DNA from: Pterobdella sp. o SKG-2022
Taxonomy: Eukaryota; Annelida; Clitellata; Hirudinida; Piscicolidae
Length of the DNA stretch: 64,000 nucleotides
Reading direction: 5' to 3'
Assembly (NCBI GenBank): GCA_964035795.1
Contig: OZ038322.1
Location: 18,392,674 to 18,456,673 of the forward strand
Shown: one piece after another, positions 13,901-28,800 of the stretch
How positions within the stretch are numbered: position 1 is the first letter of the stretch
Layout of the letters: each line of letters begins with the position of its first letter
Made by a program: the position numbers and the translations under genes
Notes under the pieces: model-generated
Seen by the model: the letters and a program-made list of their open reading frames with translations, nothing else
Told to the model about the DNA's origin: nothing
The model's database searches: none

Positions 13901-16411
13901 GTATTTTGTAGGAAAAAAAACTAGTTTGATATTTACTGATATATCGTATATATATATGTGAAAATCCTCTTCGAAATATTTAAGGTTTTAGAAGTATTTC
14001 ATAAGCGTTTGTAGAACTATGGAGCTTATTCTAAATTAAAAGTGAAGGACACTTTTGTTGGAGACTGAAGGATAGATATTAAAAATTTTAATATAAAACT
14101 TTGAAAATATTTATTAATTTTTCAACAATGAGTATATCGTGTTATTAGAAAAAAAGTTAAATAGAGGATCTCAACTTGTTAATATCAAAAGGCCCATTAA
14201 GACTCACGCGGAAATAATGAGATGTTGTATATGTACAAAAGTAATCAGTTTAAAGCATATTTTTCAAAGTAAGTAGATGTAGATGTAGTTTTATTGAAAA
14301 TAAAAAAAGCTAAAGCATTAAATGAGTTAAGATAGATGAACAAATAATTTATTAACGACGAAATAATTTTAAAAATAATCTCATTAGAATTAAATAATGA
14401 AACTGATTAAATAACAAAACAAAAACGCAACCTTCTGAGCTCCAAACACTTGGATCTTGCCATTGTTGAGTTGCGAAGTGAGGGAATCGAACCGCTTTTC
14501 CATCTCACTCAAACCTGTTTGCAAACTTTGTAACAAATCTTCTGCAGTCTGTCCCAGAGGATGGAATGATATTTCGGAAATGCTTTGTTTCTCTAGAGCG
14601 TCGTTAGCGGATAATTTAAATGGCTGAGAAAAGTTGAAAGACCCAGATGAATTTATTTGAACGTCTGAAGAAATAATATAAATTTCCATGGTTTTTGTTA
14701 GTATGTTTAAAAATGGCCCCGTGCTCAATAGCAATATAAAGCTGTATAACCAAAGTCGTTTGCCTTGTTTACTCATGAAAACTTTCAGGCAGTTTGTAAA
14801 AAACATTTGGAGACGAGATGACAATATTAAAATGACAGTGAAAATTAAGATGGTGATTGGGAGCAATAAAAAGAGCCATAGATTGATTGAAAGTTCAGAA
14901 CAAAAAAAAATAACAAAAAAGATAACAAAAAATGAAGATATTTGAAAATGTTTTTTGAGTCTTTGTAGTTCAACTTGAACATTATTTCCCTTTTGAAGGT
15001 TACAGTCGCTCATGTTATTTATGTCATCACGACTAATATTCATAACGTTCAATGATGTCGTTGTAACGAAAGTATTTGATTGGCTGAGAGATTTTTTTAA
15101 CGTTTTGTTTTCGATTTCTTTGTTTTTGCGATTGAAGATCGGAAATGTTTGCACGCATGAGCTTTCCGCAATAAATTTCTCTGGTTTGTTTGAACGCTTC
15201 AAACTCTTGAATAAATTACTGCTTTTCATATTTTTCTTGTTTCTATGTCGTTCCTCTTCAAAATGCATTGGTGAGATTTTAAAATGGCTTTGCTGGATAG
15301 GTTGGCTTTTTTGACGCTGTTTGAAAATAAAACGAAAAAACGGTTTGACAGTTGAGTGATTATCAGAAACATTACTTTTCCACCGAAAAACACTTTTTAA
15401 CGGTTTTCTTGCATCTATTTTGCTGGTTTTGTAAATTGGTTGTTTTTCTTGATAAAGCTGAGTTTGTTGTGGGATTACAATTTGAGGTTCATTAGACATA
15501 ATGAAATGTGAAGAGTTTTGTTGACGCATGAATTGTTGTCGAAAGGAACTGCAACAGAACCTGCACAGAGTTGCCCCACTTTTGAAGCTTTCTGACGTAT
15601 TAGAGTGACATTTTGTTAAAGCATCACAACTACTTCTACATGCTCTTCTCATTGGGTACGTATTTACATGTTGAGAGTCGTTTCCACCGACATTTTCTAT
15701 TCTTTCCGCATCATCAACATTATTGGTTTCTTCGCCGTTGTTGTAAATTCTTTCATTGCCTGAAATATCGAAAACACTATCTGGGTTGTTATTATTGAAG
15801 TTGTTACCATTAAATTGGTGTTGAAGTTTGCATGTAAATCGAGGTGCCTCAACAAAACCATGGATACTGCATCTCTTTTTGGTGCCATTGTAATCACTGT
15901 GTCCTCCTTCACTGTTTTTGTAACAGTGCTCAACACTTTCAATGAGGTAGTGAGAATTTGTATTGTTGCTTATAAAATTTCTAGTGATGTTTCTGTTGCT
16001 AGTGTCATCAATTAATTCAATCTGGCTTTCATGGCTGCTGTATGCTTGCAATTGGCTGTTTATGTCGTTGTTATTACTGTTGTTTATGTTATTGTTGTCG
16101 TTTTCATTGTTTTTACACAAGGAAGAGTTCAAAGTAAAAATGCGCTGTTGACTGGAACAGCTAGAACAAATTTTATGGGAGTGGATGGGTCGGAAAAAAG
16201 ACTGAAAGCCCCCAGAAAAGCCTGAAGTAACATCGGGAAGTTTGAAAAGCACTTCTGAGCTTTCATCAGCTTGCAGTTGTGGCTTCATTTCTGCTGTTAA
16301 ATCTTTCATTGTGTGGCCATAATTTTTATCATCCATCATCGATATTATTAATTCAATTCTCTGATCAAATTTTTTTTCTCCTATTGAATGTTTTATTGTT
16401 TGGTTATGCAT
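7927..16411 (-). CDS. Multipass membrane protein of the DC-STAMP-domain (DCST/sneaky/SPE-42) type
   Basis: Five minus-strand exons join in frame (3,855 nt, 1,284 residues): 16411..14432, 10308..10249, 10146..9998, 9871..9641 and 9361..7927 (stop). Exon 1 has a long Asn/Ser-rich, low-complexity N-terminus, then two or three hydrophobic segments (about residues 500-585) ending in GKRLWLYSFILLLSTGPFLN, which fits the GPxxN transmembrane motif of this family. Across exons 2-3 the cysteine spacing C-x7-Y-x2-C-x3-F-x2-A-x3-C matches the DCST cysteine block as I remember it. The last exon adds a charged linker and at least three more hydrophobic segments. Known members act at the sperm or fusing-cell membrane in fertilisation and cell fusion. 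Donors GTTGCG (exon 1) and GTTTAC (exon 4) are weak, so exon boundaries there are provisional. The 4.1-kb intron 1 could hide another exon. Confidence 0.62.
12965..13045. other. GC-richer island inside the membrane-protein intron
   Basis: A patch clearly richer in G and C than the surrounding intron, containing CACGTG-like sequence. On the minus strand it gives a phase-0 frame after an AG (starting CGHVVTKKHG) that would be compatible with the flanking exons. I cannot tell whether it is an exon, a regulatory element or a repeat remnant. Confidence 0.2.
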
Positions 16412-19400
16412 AATTCAGTTCTAAATTAGGTTGAACGATGAAAATATAAATTAAATTTTTTTATGAGAAAAATTTTGTCTAAATTTTTTGAAGCTCATTA
16501 AATTTTCAAAGATTTAATTTTTCACAAAACCTCGTAACATTATAGTTTAAAGTTTTTGAAGTGTAAAATCCACATTGATTAAAGCCACGACGTACATTTA
16601 ATACTCGAAACGTTAACGAGAAACTACGGTTTTATCTAAGATTTTTTAAAATAAAAAAACAAAAATAATTATTTAATTCAAAAATTTAAATTTTACTTTC
16701 AAGGCATTGATTAACCTATATTTTTCAACTTCAAAAATTCTTCGAGAAATAAAGTCATTGCCAATTCACACAATGTTTTATTCAAATTATTCTCATGTTT
16801 TTCCATATGAGTTGTTCAAAATATTAATTTTTTAAGCAGATAAATGTGGCGATAGTTAAACTCTTAACTATGCTATTTAGAAGTAGATGAAACTAATAAC
16901 AACAAAACATGCCAAAATAAATTGGTTCTGAAAGCTTTGATTGACAGATTAAAAACAAAGTTTTATCATTTTTGATTCTATTGAATTTCGTTTTCTAATT
17001 TGAGTCAAAAATATTAATCAATAGTTTTTGGAATTCAAATTTTCTAACTAGCCTACTGAAAAGTGTTTTATAGTTAATAAAAGGTTGCATAAAAACCGTA
17101 GAAGCAGAGTAGATTCAACCACCCAAAAAACTTGTTTGTATTTTTCAAGTAAAACATGCAAATTCACATAATTGGTTGGTGGCTTTCAGACCGGAGAAAA
17201 GACGAAGGGGAGACAGAAGATAACGTGACTGAATCACTTTGTCGACTGCCAATCGTCAAAGCCAGGAAAATAAGAATTGAAAATTATATATATTTATGTA
17301 CTTATGCTTTTAAAGGAATTTCAGAGTGCAAGTAGCATGGGCGGAAATTGAAGATTGAAATCAAACGTTTCATGAAACCATTTCTTTCCAGCTCTTCAGA
17401 AGTCTTATTATTTTGTGTCAGTAATTTGACTCAAATGAAGATTTCATGATTTATATTTTCGAAATTATAAATTTATTTTGAAAAGGAAGCTTAATTAGGA
17501 CTTTATTAGTTAAATCTTGATGTGAAATTTGATACATGGTATTCATTCACAAAAAAATCGTGAAAATCAGAGAAGGGCGTCAAATCGTAAAGCATTTGAG
17601 TCACATAGAAATGACTACATTGGGATTTCGTGAAAAAAAAGACATCATTTCAAATCTAATAATATTTTTTTCCAAAATTTAAAAGCAAATCGTTATAAAA
17701 TTGAGATTAAAAAAAATTACGTTGGAAATTTTTGTATTGGTCTTCAGAAGATTACAAATCACAGAAGTCAACACCGAAAAAGAATATAACAACTTAAAAA
17801 ACACTGAAACGATTAGAAGGATATTCCAAGTGTATATTAATAAATGCAAGTTTTTTTAACACCCAAGCATGAATAAAAATGACAATTTTGATCCTTGGCC
17901 TTGATCGAAAAGTTAAAACTCATTTGATTAAGAATTCTTGGTGGTACACTATTTAAGTCACCATTGTCAACTTTATAATCATTGTCACTTTCTTTATTGA
18001 CTCTATTTTTTCCGCTCTAATAATTTTACGATTATTTTTTAATTTTCTTGATTTATTGCCTGTATTAAGTTTTTTTGTTGTTTTTTTATTTTGAACTTTT
18101 TTTCGGTAAACTTTTTTTTTGATGATTTTTTGGGCTTATTGACTTTTATATTATGCCTTTGATATACTTTTAGTTGTATTAACCTTTTTATTACACAATT
18201 AAGGCAAAACTTGCACATACTTTAAAACTACATTAAATATAAGAAACATAAAAACCATTAAATAATTTTAAAAGTTTTAAGGAAAAATAACACTAAAAGT
18301 TTATTTAATTTTAATATGAGTTATCAACTTCAGTGCTAGTTGAATACTAATCTTGATCATTTCACAAGAGCACTTGCTCACACCTAGTGCTTCTAAGTAT
18401 CTTCTTTATTGTCCTTTTTTTAAACACTCTTTCTATTTAAGATCTCTTTATTAAGCTCTTTATCACATTAAAAATCTCACAATGTCTTTTATCAACATTT
18501 GAATCCTATCAAAAAAAGTTTTTTATATAAAAATTATTCAGTTGAAAAAAATCAGGCAAAAGTTTTCATAAATTAAAAAACTAAGTAAAAATTTCAAAAC
18601 AAAAAATTTTCTCAATTAAAAAATTTTTTTTTTTTGACTCGAACTAAACTCGTTTCAAGCACAGTTTTTATAAGCAATACTTTCACACCTCCCAGAACTT
18701 TCTAGAAAACCCGCGTTCAAAGATCTTTGATTTATGTGAGAATTTAAGAAAATTCTGTAGTTATACATTTGTGCAAGTTTAGCTTCACAGAGCTTCTACA
18801 TTTATTTTTCAAATTCATTTTTAATAGGCAGGCAAAACATGATATATCAGGCAAGTAAGCGAGACTTTTTGAAAAATTCAATTTTATATTTTTATCGTTC
18901 GACTATTCAAATACACGCAAATAAAAACAGGTTGTAGCGAAAAAATCTTTGGTTAAGTTTTCTATTCAAGCATTTTTTCATGAATTTTTGATATAATTCT
19001 TTGTTATATAATTAACTATTCTTCGTTAAAATATATTAAGTTTTCTCCATAAGTAAATAAAACATGCATAGACAAATGAGTTAACAAATGCAGCTTCCAT
19101 TAACACTGCAATATTAATTATGCGTCATTATTATGTTGTTTTATGGATCTTCACTGCATTTCAAAAGGTATTCAACAGTGGTGAAAAGTTGCATCCATGA
19201 ATATTTAAACCTACACATCAATCCCACTGGGTTCCACTACAATACTTTAGACTAATAACAAATATGGTGAAAAGTATTATTCAAATTTGATAAAATAATT
19301 TTTGAAGAAAATGCTTATTTTTCATAGTAAATGACAAGTCTTGCGAGAAACAAAGTGGGCTGGTCAGTCACGACATGACGAATATGATGTCTCTCAGAAC

Positions 19401-22400
19401 CAGATGCTTCTTAGTTTCTATAATTATTAAACTTCTAGTCATTTTTTTTGTATGCTCTTACTTTTAAATTTAAAAAAATTTTTGATACTTTAAAATTTTT
19501 CTAATCGTTTTCAACAAAGCTTCGAATAATTTATAGAATACATTTTTCAAGTTATTAGCATCAATTAATCAATTTAGTAGGAATTTATTCCGAAAATCTT
19601 TCAAAACTTTTGTTTAAAACTCAAATTTTCTGATTCAATGCCATGAGATTTACACACTTTACATAAATGGAAAATTTTATTCCGAAAATTTTTGTTAAGG
19701 TGCTTATTCAAGCTGGACCCATCTTTATTACGTTTCAATACACTGTTTTATGAAATAATTTTCGCGTCAAATAATTCATAGAACATTTCTTTGGAAGCTA
19801 AATAATTACTCCAGAATAGCTAGTTGTATCTAAAATATTTTTTTGCATTGTTTGGATATGAACAAAAGCATAGGAAAGTTATTTTAATTATTTCAAAATG
19901 AATTAAAAATTCTCAATGTTTTCAGTTAACATTTATTTTAGTAGCAAAACAAACAAAGTTTTAAGATGTTGTAAAAAATACTCAAAAACCTCAAAAATAA
20001 TTGCAACAAAGCCTTCATAGAAATGACTTTTTTTGAATATATATCGCAGTTCTCATAAAAATTTTTGTTTTTTTTAAACTTTTCTTATTCAAATCTCACA
20101 GTATTCACTCTAACAAACAATGATTTGATTAGAAACAGTTGCGACAAAGCACGCATACTTTTCCTTAGACACCTTCAGGCTATTTAACACGAAGCTTCCA
20201 AGCACAGTGAATTGTGATTAGTTTACAATCTTTTCCAGCGGTTTTACATCCCAGAAACAATTGTTTGAAGTAAGCTCGAGTATTGGAGATTTTGTGTTAA
20301 AATTTCAAGGATTTTTATTAGTATTTTGGAGCAGTTTGAACTAAAAAAACTATAAATGCATTTTTAAATTCATTTCTCATTTCGATATTTTATATTGTCA
20401 AAAATTCATGAAAAAAATTCAGACATACTTCAATATATTGGTTAAAAAAATTGAAATCATGAACTTTGTAAAACTTTAAATACTTCAATTCAACTTAACT
20501 ATTAAAAATTAGAAGATTTTCAAAATAGCATCAAGTAAATCATCAAGCAATTCAAACTATTTCATCGTTTATACACCACGATAACAATGTTCTTGGGGAT
20601 GTTGCACCATTTATCTTCGCGAGTCTCACCAATGAACCGAATCTTTGCTAGTTTTAATTTATCTTTTTATGGAATAATTACATTAAACCATAGTTTATGT
20701 TTGTTTTAGACTTTTTTCAAAATTGATTCATTAAAATTTTCATTAAGGCAACTTCAAAATTGATGGATAACTTTCATTTTTGGAAATTTTTACATTTTTT
20801 TTATTGATTGCTTTAAACTTGGAAATATTGATACACTGTGTATATTTTTGCAAAAATTGATTATAATTCGACCTAAAAACACATGTTTTGATTAAAACTC
20901 TTTTTTGCCATTCTGTTAAAATTTCACTTTTTAACGTCATGATAAAACAGCATTATGAACTGTTTTGCCTCAACTGTCTCTTTAAAAAAATCTCTGGTGT
21001 TTATATCGAAATATAGTTAAACTTCATGGAATCTTAACGAAGTTACAAAGTTCTATTTAAAAGTTTTTCAAAATTACAACTACCACGTTGATGTTAAATA
21101 TTATTTTGCGTCAGCTTCTTCTAAAGTTCCCAAATGAAGAAACATAAGTAAGTAAGCTTTTGAACCAACTTAAAAAATAAAATGATAGGGATAAAGGCAA
21201 GAAAAAATTAAAAATACCTCATTATTAAGGCGTTTCCAATAGTAACGATAGCACGTTTATATTTCTTGAAGTTCTAGTAAAACCCCACTTAAATAGCCTA
21301 AAAAGTTTCACTTTGAGTTTTTAACTTAATTTCTTATTTTCTAAGAAAATGAAGTATACAAATTTGAGAAAAAAAAGTAATTTGAAATTTAAGCTAATTT
21401 TCAATTAGGTTTTAATAAATAAGATAGAGTTTTTAAACGATCTCACGAAAGCCACAACTTTATAAAGACACACATATACATACATATGCAAGAGATTTAA
21501 GAAAAGCAAAATATGCCAGAAACGAAACGTAATACAAAATTTAGTTTTTAAAACGAAAATATATTTGCCTATTAATTTTTGCTTTTCAATGACAATAAAG
21601 AAAATTTCTAGCAAAATTACATGAAACAAAAAATTTTATAAAAAATTCAAAAGTTTAAACTGAAATATAGGCATCTATGTGAATAAATTCACAAATTTTT
21701 ACTATTCGATACTCCCGACATGAACAAAAACAAAAAGTGACGTTTTTAAAGCTTTGCCCGTCCAAGCGTTTTAGGTATTTTACCTTTATAGAGACTGAAA
21801 TTTCTTGAAAGTGGTGTGAAAAAAGATTATTTTGAAGAATCTAATCACGCTGCTGTGGTGAACTACATTGATAAGTCAACATCTATTGCCATTCTGAACA
21901 CTTTGAACAATCTATTTCGTCATCATATTTAATATTCTCTCAACAGCTTTTGTTCATTATCTTAAGACTAAAAAAAAGTTCAATTAGATTTTTTAAAATT
22001 ATTTTGTAATTATAAACAAGTGTGAAACAATGAAGTAGATAAATACCTTTAATTCACTAAAACTGAAAATTTAGAAACTCAAATTGCATTTCGACACATG
22101 TAGAACTCGATAGGATGTTCAAAGCATTGGAGTTGTAATGAAACCCCCCTGAGGTAATACTTTAAGCTTTTATTAGCTTACACGTGCTTTTTCTGAACCA
22201 AATACGTGTATAGTTTGTTTCAAATCATTTAATTAGGTTTAGCTTCAGCATGCACCTCTTGTTTCCCAATGAGGTATATAAAATTAAATATACCGTGATA
22301 CTGTATGTAAAACCCGATGAGATTATATGAAGCATATAAGTTTGAATAATCGAAAAATTTATATAAAACTGTGAAACGAAATGCCAATAAGTTAAAAATT

Positions 22401-22870
22401 CTTAAAAAAAGTAGATTTTTATTTGAATCACATGCAATAAATTTGAAATTTAAGTTTATCTGTGGAGTGATCCAAGCAATTTAATTGAGAATATTCAATT
22501 TGAAATAAGTAACTACTATTATTTTTAATTGAAACAGCTAAGTAGTAGAACTAGCGTTGAAAAGCAACGGAAACCCGAAGGTATAAAATATTGCTGATTT
22601 CCATGTTTGTACGCCATGTGTACTTTTAAAGAAAAAAAAACTGTCATTGAAAAATGAATGAAATTTTAAATGAAAATTGACGAGATAAATCATTCAAAGA
22701 AAATATTTAGCTGTTTCAAAACAATAATTACATTAATTAATTTTCGTTCAAATTCATTTGAAAAAATGTATTAGACGTTTTTGAGTAATGATAGTACAGA
22801 CTCGTAACGATGAATCAAACAAAAAGAAGGTTAATTTAGTTTAATTTTTGATCGATCTATTTATTATCTA
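16412..22870. other. 6.5-kb intergenic region without recognisable genes
   Basis: AT-rich, with many homopolymer runs and no frame of more than about 75 codons that looks coding. One short GC-richer patch (about 17165-17280) stands out but has no similarity I recognise. It probably holds the divergent promoters of the minus-strand membrane-protein gene and the plus-strand ROCO gene, but no TATA box can be assigned with confidence. Confidence 0.5.
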
Positions 22871-25800
22871 ATGGATGACTTGAAAGAAAAAATTCCTTGC
22901 CTCCTATTAATCTTTGATGAAAAAATCACTACCGTCGATTTGAAAGTAAGTACGCTTGTGTTTTTGACTGAAATATATTTTTGTGAATTTATTTTTTGGC
23001 CTCATCGAGAAAAACAAATCAACCTTTGAAATAAATCAAAATTTTGATTTATATAATTTCAATGCAGCAAAAAATAGCCAAAATCAAAGAGGGGCTCAAT
23101 ATGATTTATGTCAAACATGATCTACATTTCTCCCTAACATTTAAAAACTTCAATAATGATCATGGTATGAGTGAGAGTTTGGTATCTTTAAAGAACATTA
23201 TAAGCTTGCAGAATGTGTTGAAACTTTCATTATCATCCTGCTCTATCGACTCAGCTCAACTAAGCTCTTTGTTATTTGAATGCCGTTCTCTACAAGCTCT
23301 TAATCTTGTCAACTGTGAAAAAATTTGCAACGGATTTATAAAAGCTTTGAGTTCTTGTGCTCAACTTAGATCTCTAGTGCTCGTTAAACAGCCACCGCTT
23401 CAAGCAACTCAACACAAAGTAGCAAATATTACTATGTTTTTTATTCTGAGCATTAACTTAAAGCCATCAATACTGTTCCCTATTAAATTTTCTAATAGAA
23501 ATGAATACTTCGATATCCTTAATAAACTATCTTTTAATGTATCTAATTTAAATTATAATTTTAAAAACTCAAATAAATTTTTGACTTTATTTACAGATTT
23601 TAGCAAACTTGACAAAAGAGTGCTGCAGTTTAGAGATGAGAAGTGTTATCGTGGAAGGCTACGGGGCAGACAGCGTTATAGAGGTAACATAGGCGTTTAA
23701 AACTTACCAGAATAAACAATAATTAAATGCATTCGATAACTTTTATAAAGAATATTTTGATGAAAAGCTGGTTTTACATCTCTTTAAAGGTTCAAAAACT
23801 ACCAAAACCAATTGAAAACTGATGCAAAAAAATTGCGTTGTTTTTGAAAATGAAGTTTTTTCTAAGAGTTTTTTCAATTTGCAACATAAAATTTTGAAAA
23901 AGATATTAACTTTTCAAGACTTGATTCTTATTTTTTTATCTTTCACGCGATTGTGAGTGAAAAAGCAGTTTTAAATATTTATAATTATTCAAATAGACAT
24001 GCTTTTGAAAGGCATGCATCAGATATCCTTGAAAACGTAAACAAGCACAACCGTTAATTAAAAGATAAAAAAATTTGATCTATCTTAGCATGGAGGCCCA
24101 TCGTTATAAATACACAAGCATTAAGATCACAAATAAATTGATTTTTTAAAGGTATTTATGTGAAGAAATTTTTTCGAAATTATAAACTGAAGTTGCATGA
24201 GTTTTTTGAAATAAACTTAAAGCAACTTGGACACTACGATTTAGCTGAGTGAGACATATGCAGAGATCAGGTTCATACGTGCTCAGCACATTAAAAGCAT
24301 TTCCGAATGGAATATAGCTATTTATTAAAATATTGATTAGAGAAAAAAATATTTACGTCTTATAAGTTCGAAAAACTTAATTTTGTGTAATTATTTAAGC
24401 ATTTATGGCAAATTTGGTTAAAAAAATCTTTTTAATTTTCAGCTTTGAAACTTTAAATAACCCAAAACGTCCGATACAACTTTAATTTTTGATCTAAATT
24501 TTTTTAGCTCTACAGTTAAAAATAGACAAAATACATAAGATCTGACAATTCTTCACATTCAAATAGAAATAGAATGACAAATCATAGCACTAAAGAATTA
24601 TGACAAACTGACAAAATGACCGAATGTAATAATGAAAGTTTAAACGCTTGAGTGATTGTGCGCTAAAAATTGATGATAAAAGCAATGGGTTATTTACAAC
24701 AAGTGACCCGGTGGCTTGAAGCTATTTGAGTGGTTCGGAAGTCTTCAAAAACACAACTAATGCTTACTCTAGATACATGCTCTTATTGAATCTTCACTTT
24801 GATAAAATTTCACTTTTATAAAAATTTGCTTTTATATAATTTTACTCTTATGAAATGCCATACATATTTTTATAACTTTTAAAACAGAGTTTATTTTTCT
24901 CTGGAACATTTCGTTCAAGTCTCAAAAAGCTTGGAACATCCCACCCATCGATGGTTGGTCTCTTCAACATTTCCATATTTCGCTCATGGATTGAATATTT
25001 TGTTTTATTGTTGATGTTTGAATAATAATGAAAACTGATTTAATGTTCAGAAAATGTTAGAAAACTACACATATCTAACAGAACTTTATCTATCAGGAAA
25101 ATCAGTTAGTGCTAGTTGAAATTATTTGGCAAAAACAGATAGTGTTTTAGCCAAAAAATTGTTACAAAATTTCTCAAGTTGAACTCACATTATCAAGTAG
25201 TAAAGAATCAGTACTTGATAATGTAAATTAAACTCACTAAAAGATTTGTACTAATTATATTCAATAGAACTTACTAATGGTTTTTGAAAATTGTGTTATT
25301 CGGGTTATTTTCTAAAACTTTAAACTTTTAAAACCTTGCTTTTCAATTATCATCGAATCTAATTTAAATGCTTTGAAAATAATTCAATTTCCTAGATGCT
25401 TTGAAAGATTCTTCGATTGGTTTGATTTATATTTAATTTTTCAATTGAAAGGTAACAGATGATTTAATTGAAAAAGTATCGAAAACATACAATAACCTGA
25501 ACAATATATGCTTAAAAAACACAGACAAAATTTCGATTGTTGCTATCAACCACATTTGTGATAATTTGTCCAAAAGATTAGAATCATTGTCTTTATCAGA
25601 ATGTCCTTTAGTGCAAAATAGTTCCTTGTATAATGTTTGTACAAAATGTACTAAACTCACTCATTTATGTATGATCAACACCGGTATTTCCAGCTTAATG
25701 CCCCAGCTGCTCTGTTTAAGGGCTTGTTATGTCTTTAAAGTGAACAAGAGCTTAGTGGATAAACATATAGAAGAGAATTTAAATAGAAAAATTCATGATG

Positions 25801-28800
25801 ATGAATTGTACGGTGAAAAATATTGGCAAGAACTTAAAAAGTTTCACTCGAAAAACCGAAGTTTGCAAAAGTTTTATGTGGTTTTAAAGCAATCGCATTT
25901 AGAACTTCTGTACCCACAGTTCTTTTTCTACTCTAGGTGTGAAGTATTTTAAAATATTAATGCAGCATATTTTGATAATTCCTTTTTTTAGATAAATACA
26001 GGTATAATATTGAAAATTTACTGTTTGAAATTGTTATTAAGACTGTGGTTTTAATTAATGAAATTTTGCATTTATGATGCAGTAAATATTATATCATAAA
26101 CGAAAGGTATCGCATATTTTTTATGGGAGAAAAAGGATGCGGAAAAACAAAAATAATCAAAAGACTTAGCAAATTTTCTTTGCCGTATAAAAATCAATTT
26201 TTAGAAAACCAAAATATGACACAATGTGCTAATAAGGCTGAAAATAAAAATTTTGGAAAAAATTATTCATATAAAAACAAAATTGAAAACGAAGAAAACG
26301 TTGGAGAAATTGACGATGATGACGATTTTGGTTTTCTCGATAAAGAAAAATACATTTTTTATGGAATGATGGATTACAAGAAGGAAAACAAAAAAGATAA
26401 AGATCAACAGTACTTGAATATAAAAGATAGTACTGATGGTGAAAAAATTAATGAGAGCATGAATAATATAAATGAAACTTCCTACAAAAATGATGATGAT
26501 GCTGATGAGAATATGTGTAAAACAAAATTAAATAGCGAAAATTATGACCACGAACGCGGCGAAAACCAGCAAAGAAAAGACTATGGGGAAGCAGACGAAA
26601 AAGATTATGATAGTGAAGATGTTATTTCCAATGATAGCGATTCCAGCGAAGAAGAAACTTTTGGAGAACACAACATTTATTGTGACTATGTCACGTGGGT
26701 GACTAAGTTTTCTAATGGAGGTTGATTCAAGTTAAATCTTTCAGATTTTTTGTGAATAGAATATTTATTGTTATTACTTTTGAATAACATTTGACTAAAA
26801 AGATTTTTATTTTTTAGAAAAACAACCCCAAAGGATTATCACTAAAACAATTGTTTGAAAAAAATAGCTTAGGTTTATATAATTTATTCTAATCACTTTC
26901 CACTCAGAAAAAACGACGAGAAATTGTCAATTGATCAACTGTCCATCCAACCCTGTAATATTATACATTTGATAACCATTCATGTATCTATGTATGAGTT
27001 GAACAAGTGTTGTAAATATTGAAATAATTATCAACCACATTTTCATGTTAACCTTTGTACGAAACTTTTTTTTTTTTATACGCAGTGGAGAAAAAGCTTA
27101 ATGCATCACATTTTCAGACCTCAAGACCTCTATGTTATGGTTTTCGATTTGAAAAATCAACAGAGTCATGATGGGTAACTCTTAAACAAATTTAACCTAA
27201 TATTTAATTCATCATGCTATTCCAGTCTTTCTTAATTATTTTGGATTACACAGGTTATTGAGTTACTGGAACATGCTGCACTCTAAAGTGGGTTTTTGGT
27301 GTTGTCTTTAAATGGGAATTTAATAATTTTAATTTCCAGATCAAACACCCCAAATTGATTATTGTTGGTTACTCGGATGAAAAGCTCTTGCATTTCTCTG
27401 ATGGAATTTACAAAAAAAATTCTAATTTTATTGAGAGTAATAAAATTATTAATTATAAAAACTTTGAAAATGAAACAAAAAACGCAATGTTTTATATCAA
27501 AGAGAGTGAAACTAAACTCAAGAACGAAATTCAAAAAGAAATTAAAAATCTCAAGTTAGTTTTCCATAAATGAATCTATTTTCATGTTGAAAATTCATTA
27601 AAACTTGTTTAAAAAATTTTAAAATTCTTAAAATATTAATTTCAGATCGTTGCACAAAAATCTCATTATAAATTCACGAATAGAAGATTTGGAAGGATTT
27701 CTAAGAAGCAGATTTCCTTGCATGAAAAATAACGCAAACAAAAACCATTGTGCTCAACTAAATAGTGATGATCCGTTGTTTTTTTACTTCTTTGGCTCAG
27801 AAGAAAAGTTATATGAAAAAAACGAAAAAATTGATGAAGTAAAATAAATTTATAAATTTATTTCGAAAATTGGAACTTCTTGCGATCAAAATAAAATTTT
27901 CTTTTTAAATAATGCAAAAATATATTATTTTTAGAATACATTTTTAAAAATGATATTATAAATTATTTCATAGCAAGCAGAAGAATTTCTTTGCATGATA
28001 AATGAACAGTTGAATGGCAACACAAATTCATCAGATTTTGCCACTTATCACAATATCTTCAAATCACAAACGTTTATTAAAAATAAGGATGAAATAAGTG
28101 AACACAACCTCAAAGACTTGCTAGTGAAATATAATCTAGTTAAGAAATCGAGCCTTCAGTTTCAACCCACGTTTCATAAATTACCAAAAGAAAGTTTAAT
28201 AACATTTTTAGAAGTTCTTTTTAAAATAAAACAAAATAAAAACATTAATTACCTCATGAATCATAATGGTTTCAAAAGATGCTTCAAAAAGATGTCTATA
28301 CAATACGATTATGATGCTTGGGAGTGCGATGTGAAGATGGCTATAAGTTTCGTAAGAAGCTTTTCAAATACTATAATTTTTATGAAGTTTTTGTTGAAAT
28401 TTAATCCAAAAAATTTCTATATGAACTTTGAATTTCAAAATATTAATTCAGGGCGTACTGCAGGAATTTGATTTCAGGCTGGAACAACCAGCGTGGCTCA
28501 CAGATAAAAACAACAAAGTTATTAAATCTCATGACTATTTTATTTGTTTGAATCCATTCAATTTCATTCAAAGTTTAGGAAACATGTATTTGACTGATTG
28601 TAGCAGATCTGATTTCAAAATAAATTCTACGTTATATTGGCCTCGTTCTTCCTGCTTGAAGCCCCCAAGAAGCCAAGCTTTGATGAACGTTTTCGAAACT
28701 CTATGTGAGAGTGGAACATTTTTAGAAGCTCTTTTGCCGATTCTAATCAGTCCTGTATGGAATATTTTTTACTGTTTTTTCTTGTTTATGAAGTTTGATG

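Noticed and set aside
14688..16225. Several plus-strand frames within 14.4-16.4 kb
   Set aside because: They mirror Asn/Ser-rich codons of the minus-strand exon; the minus frame alone continues through phase-matched exons.
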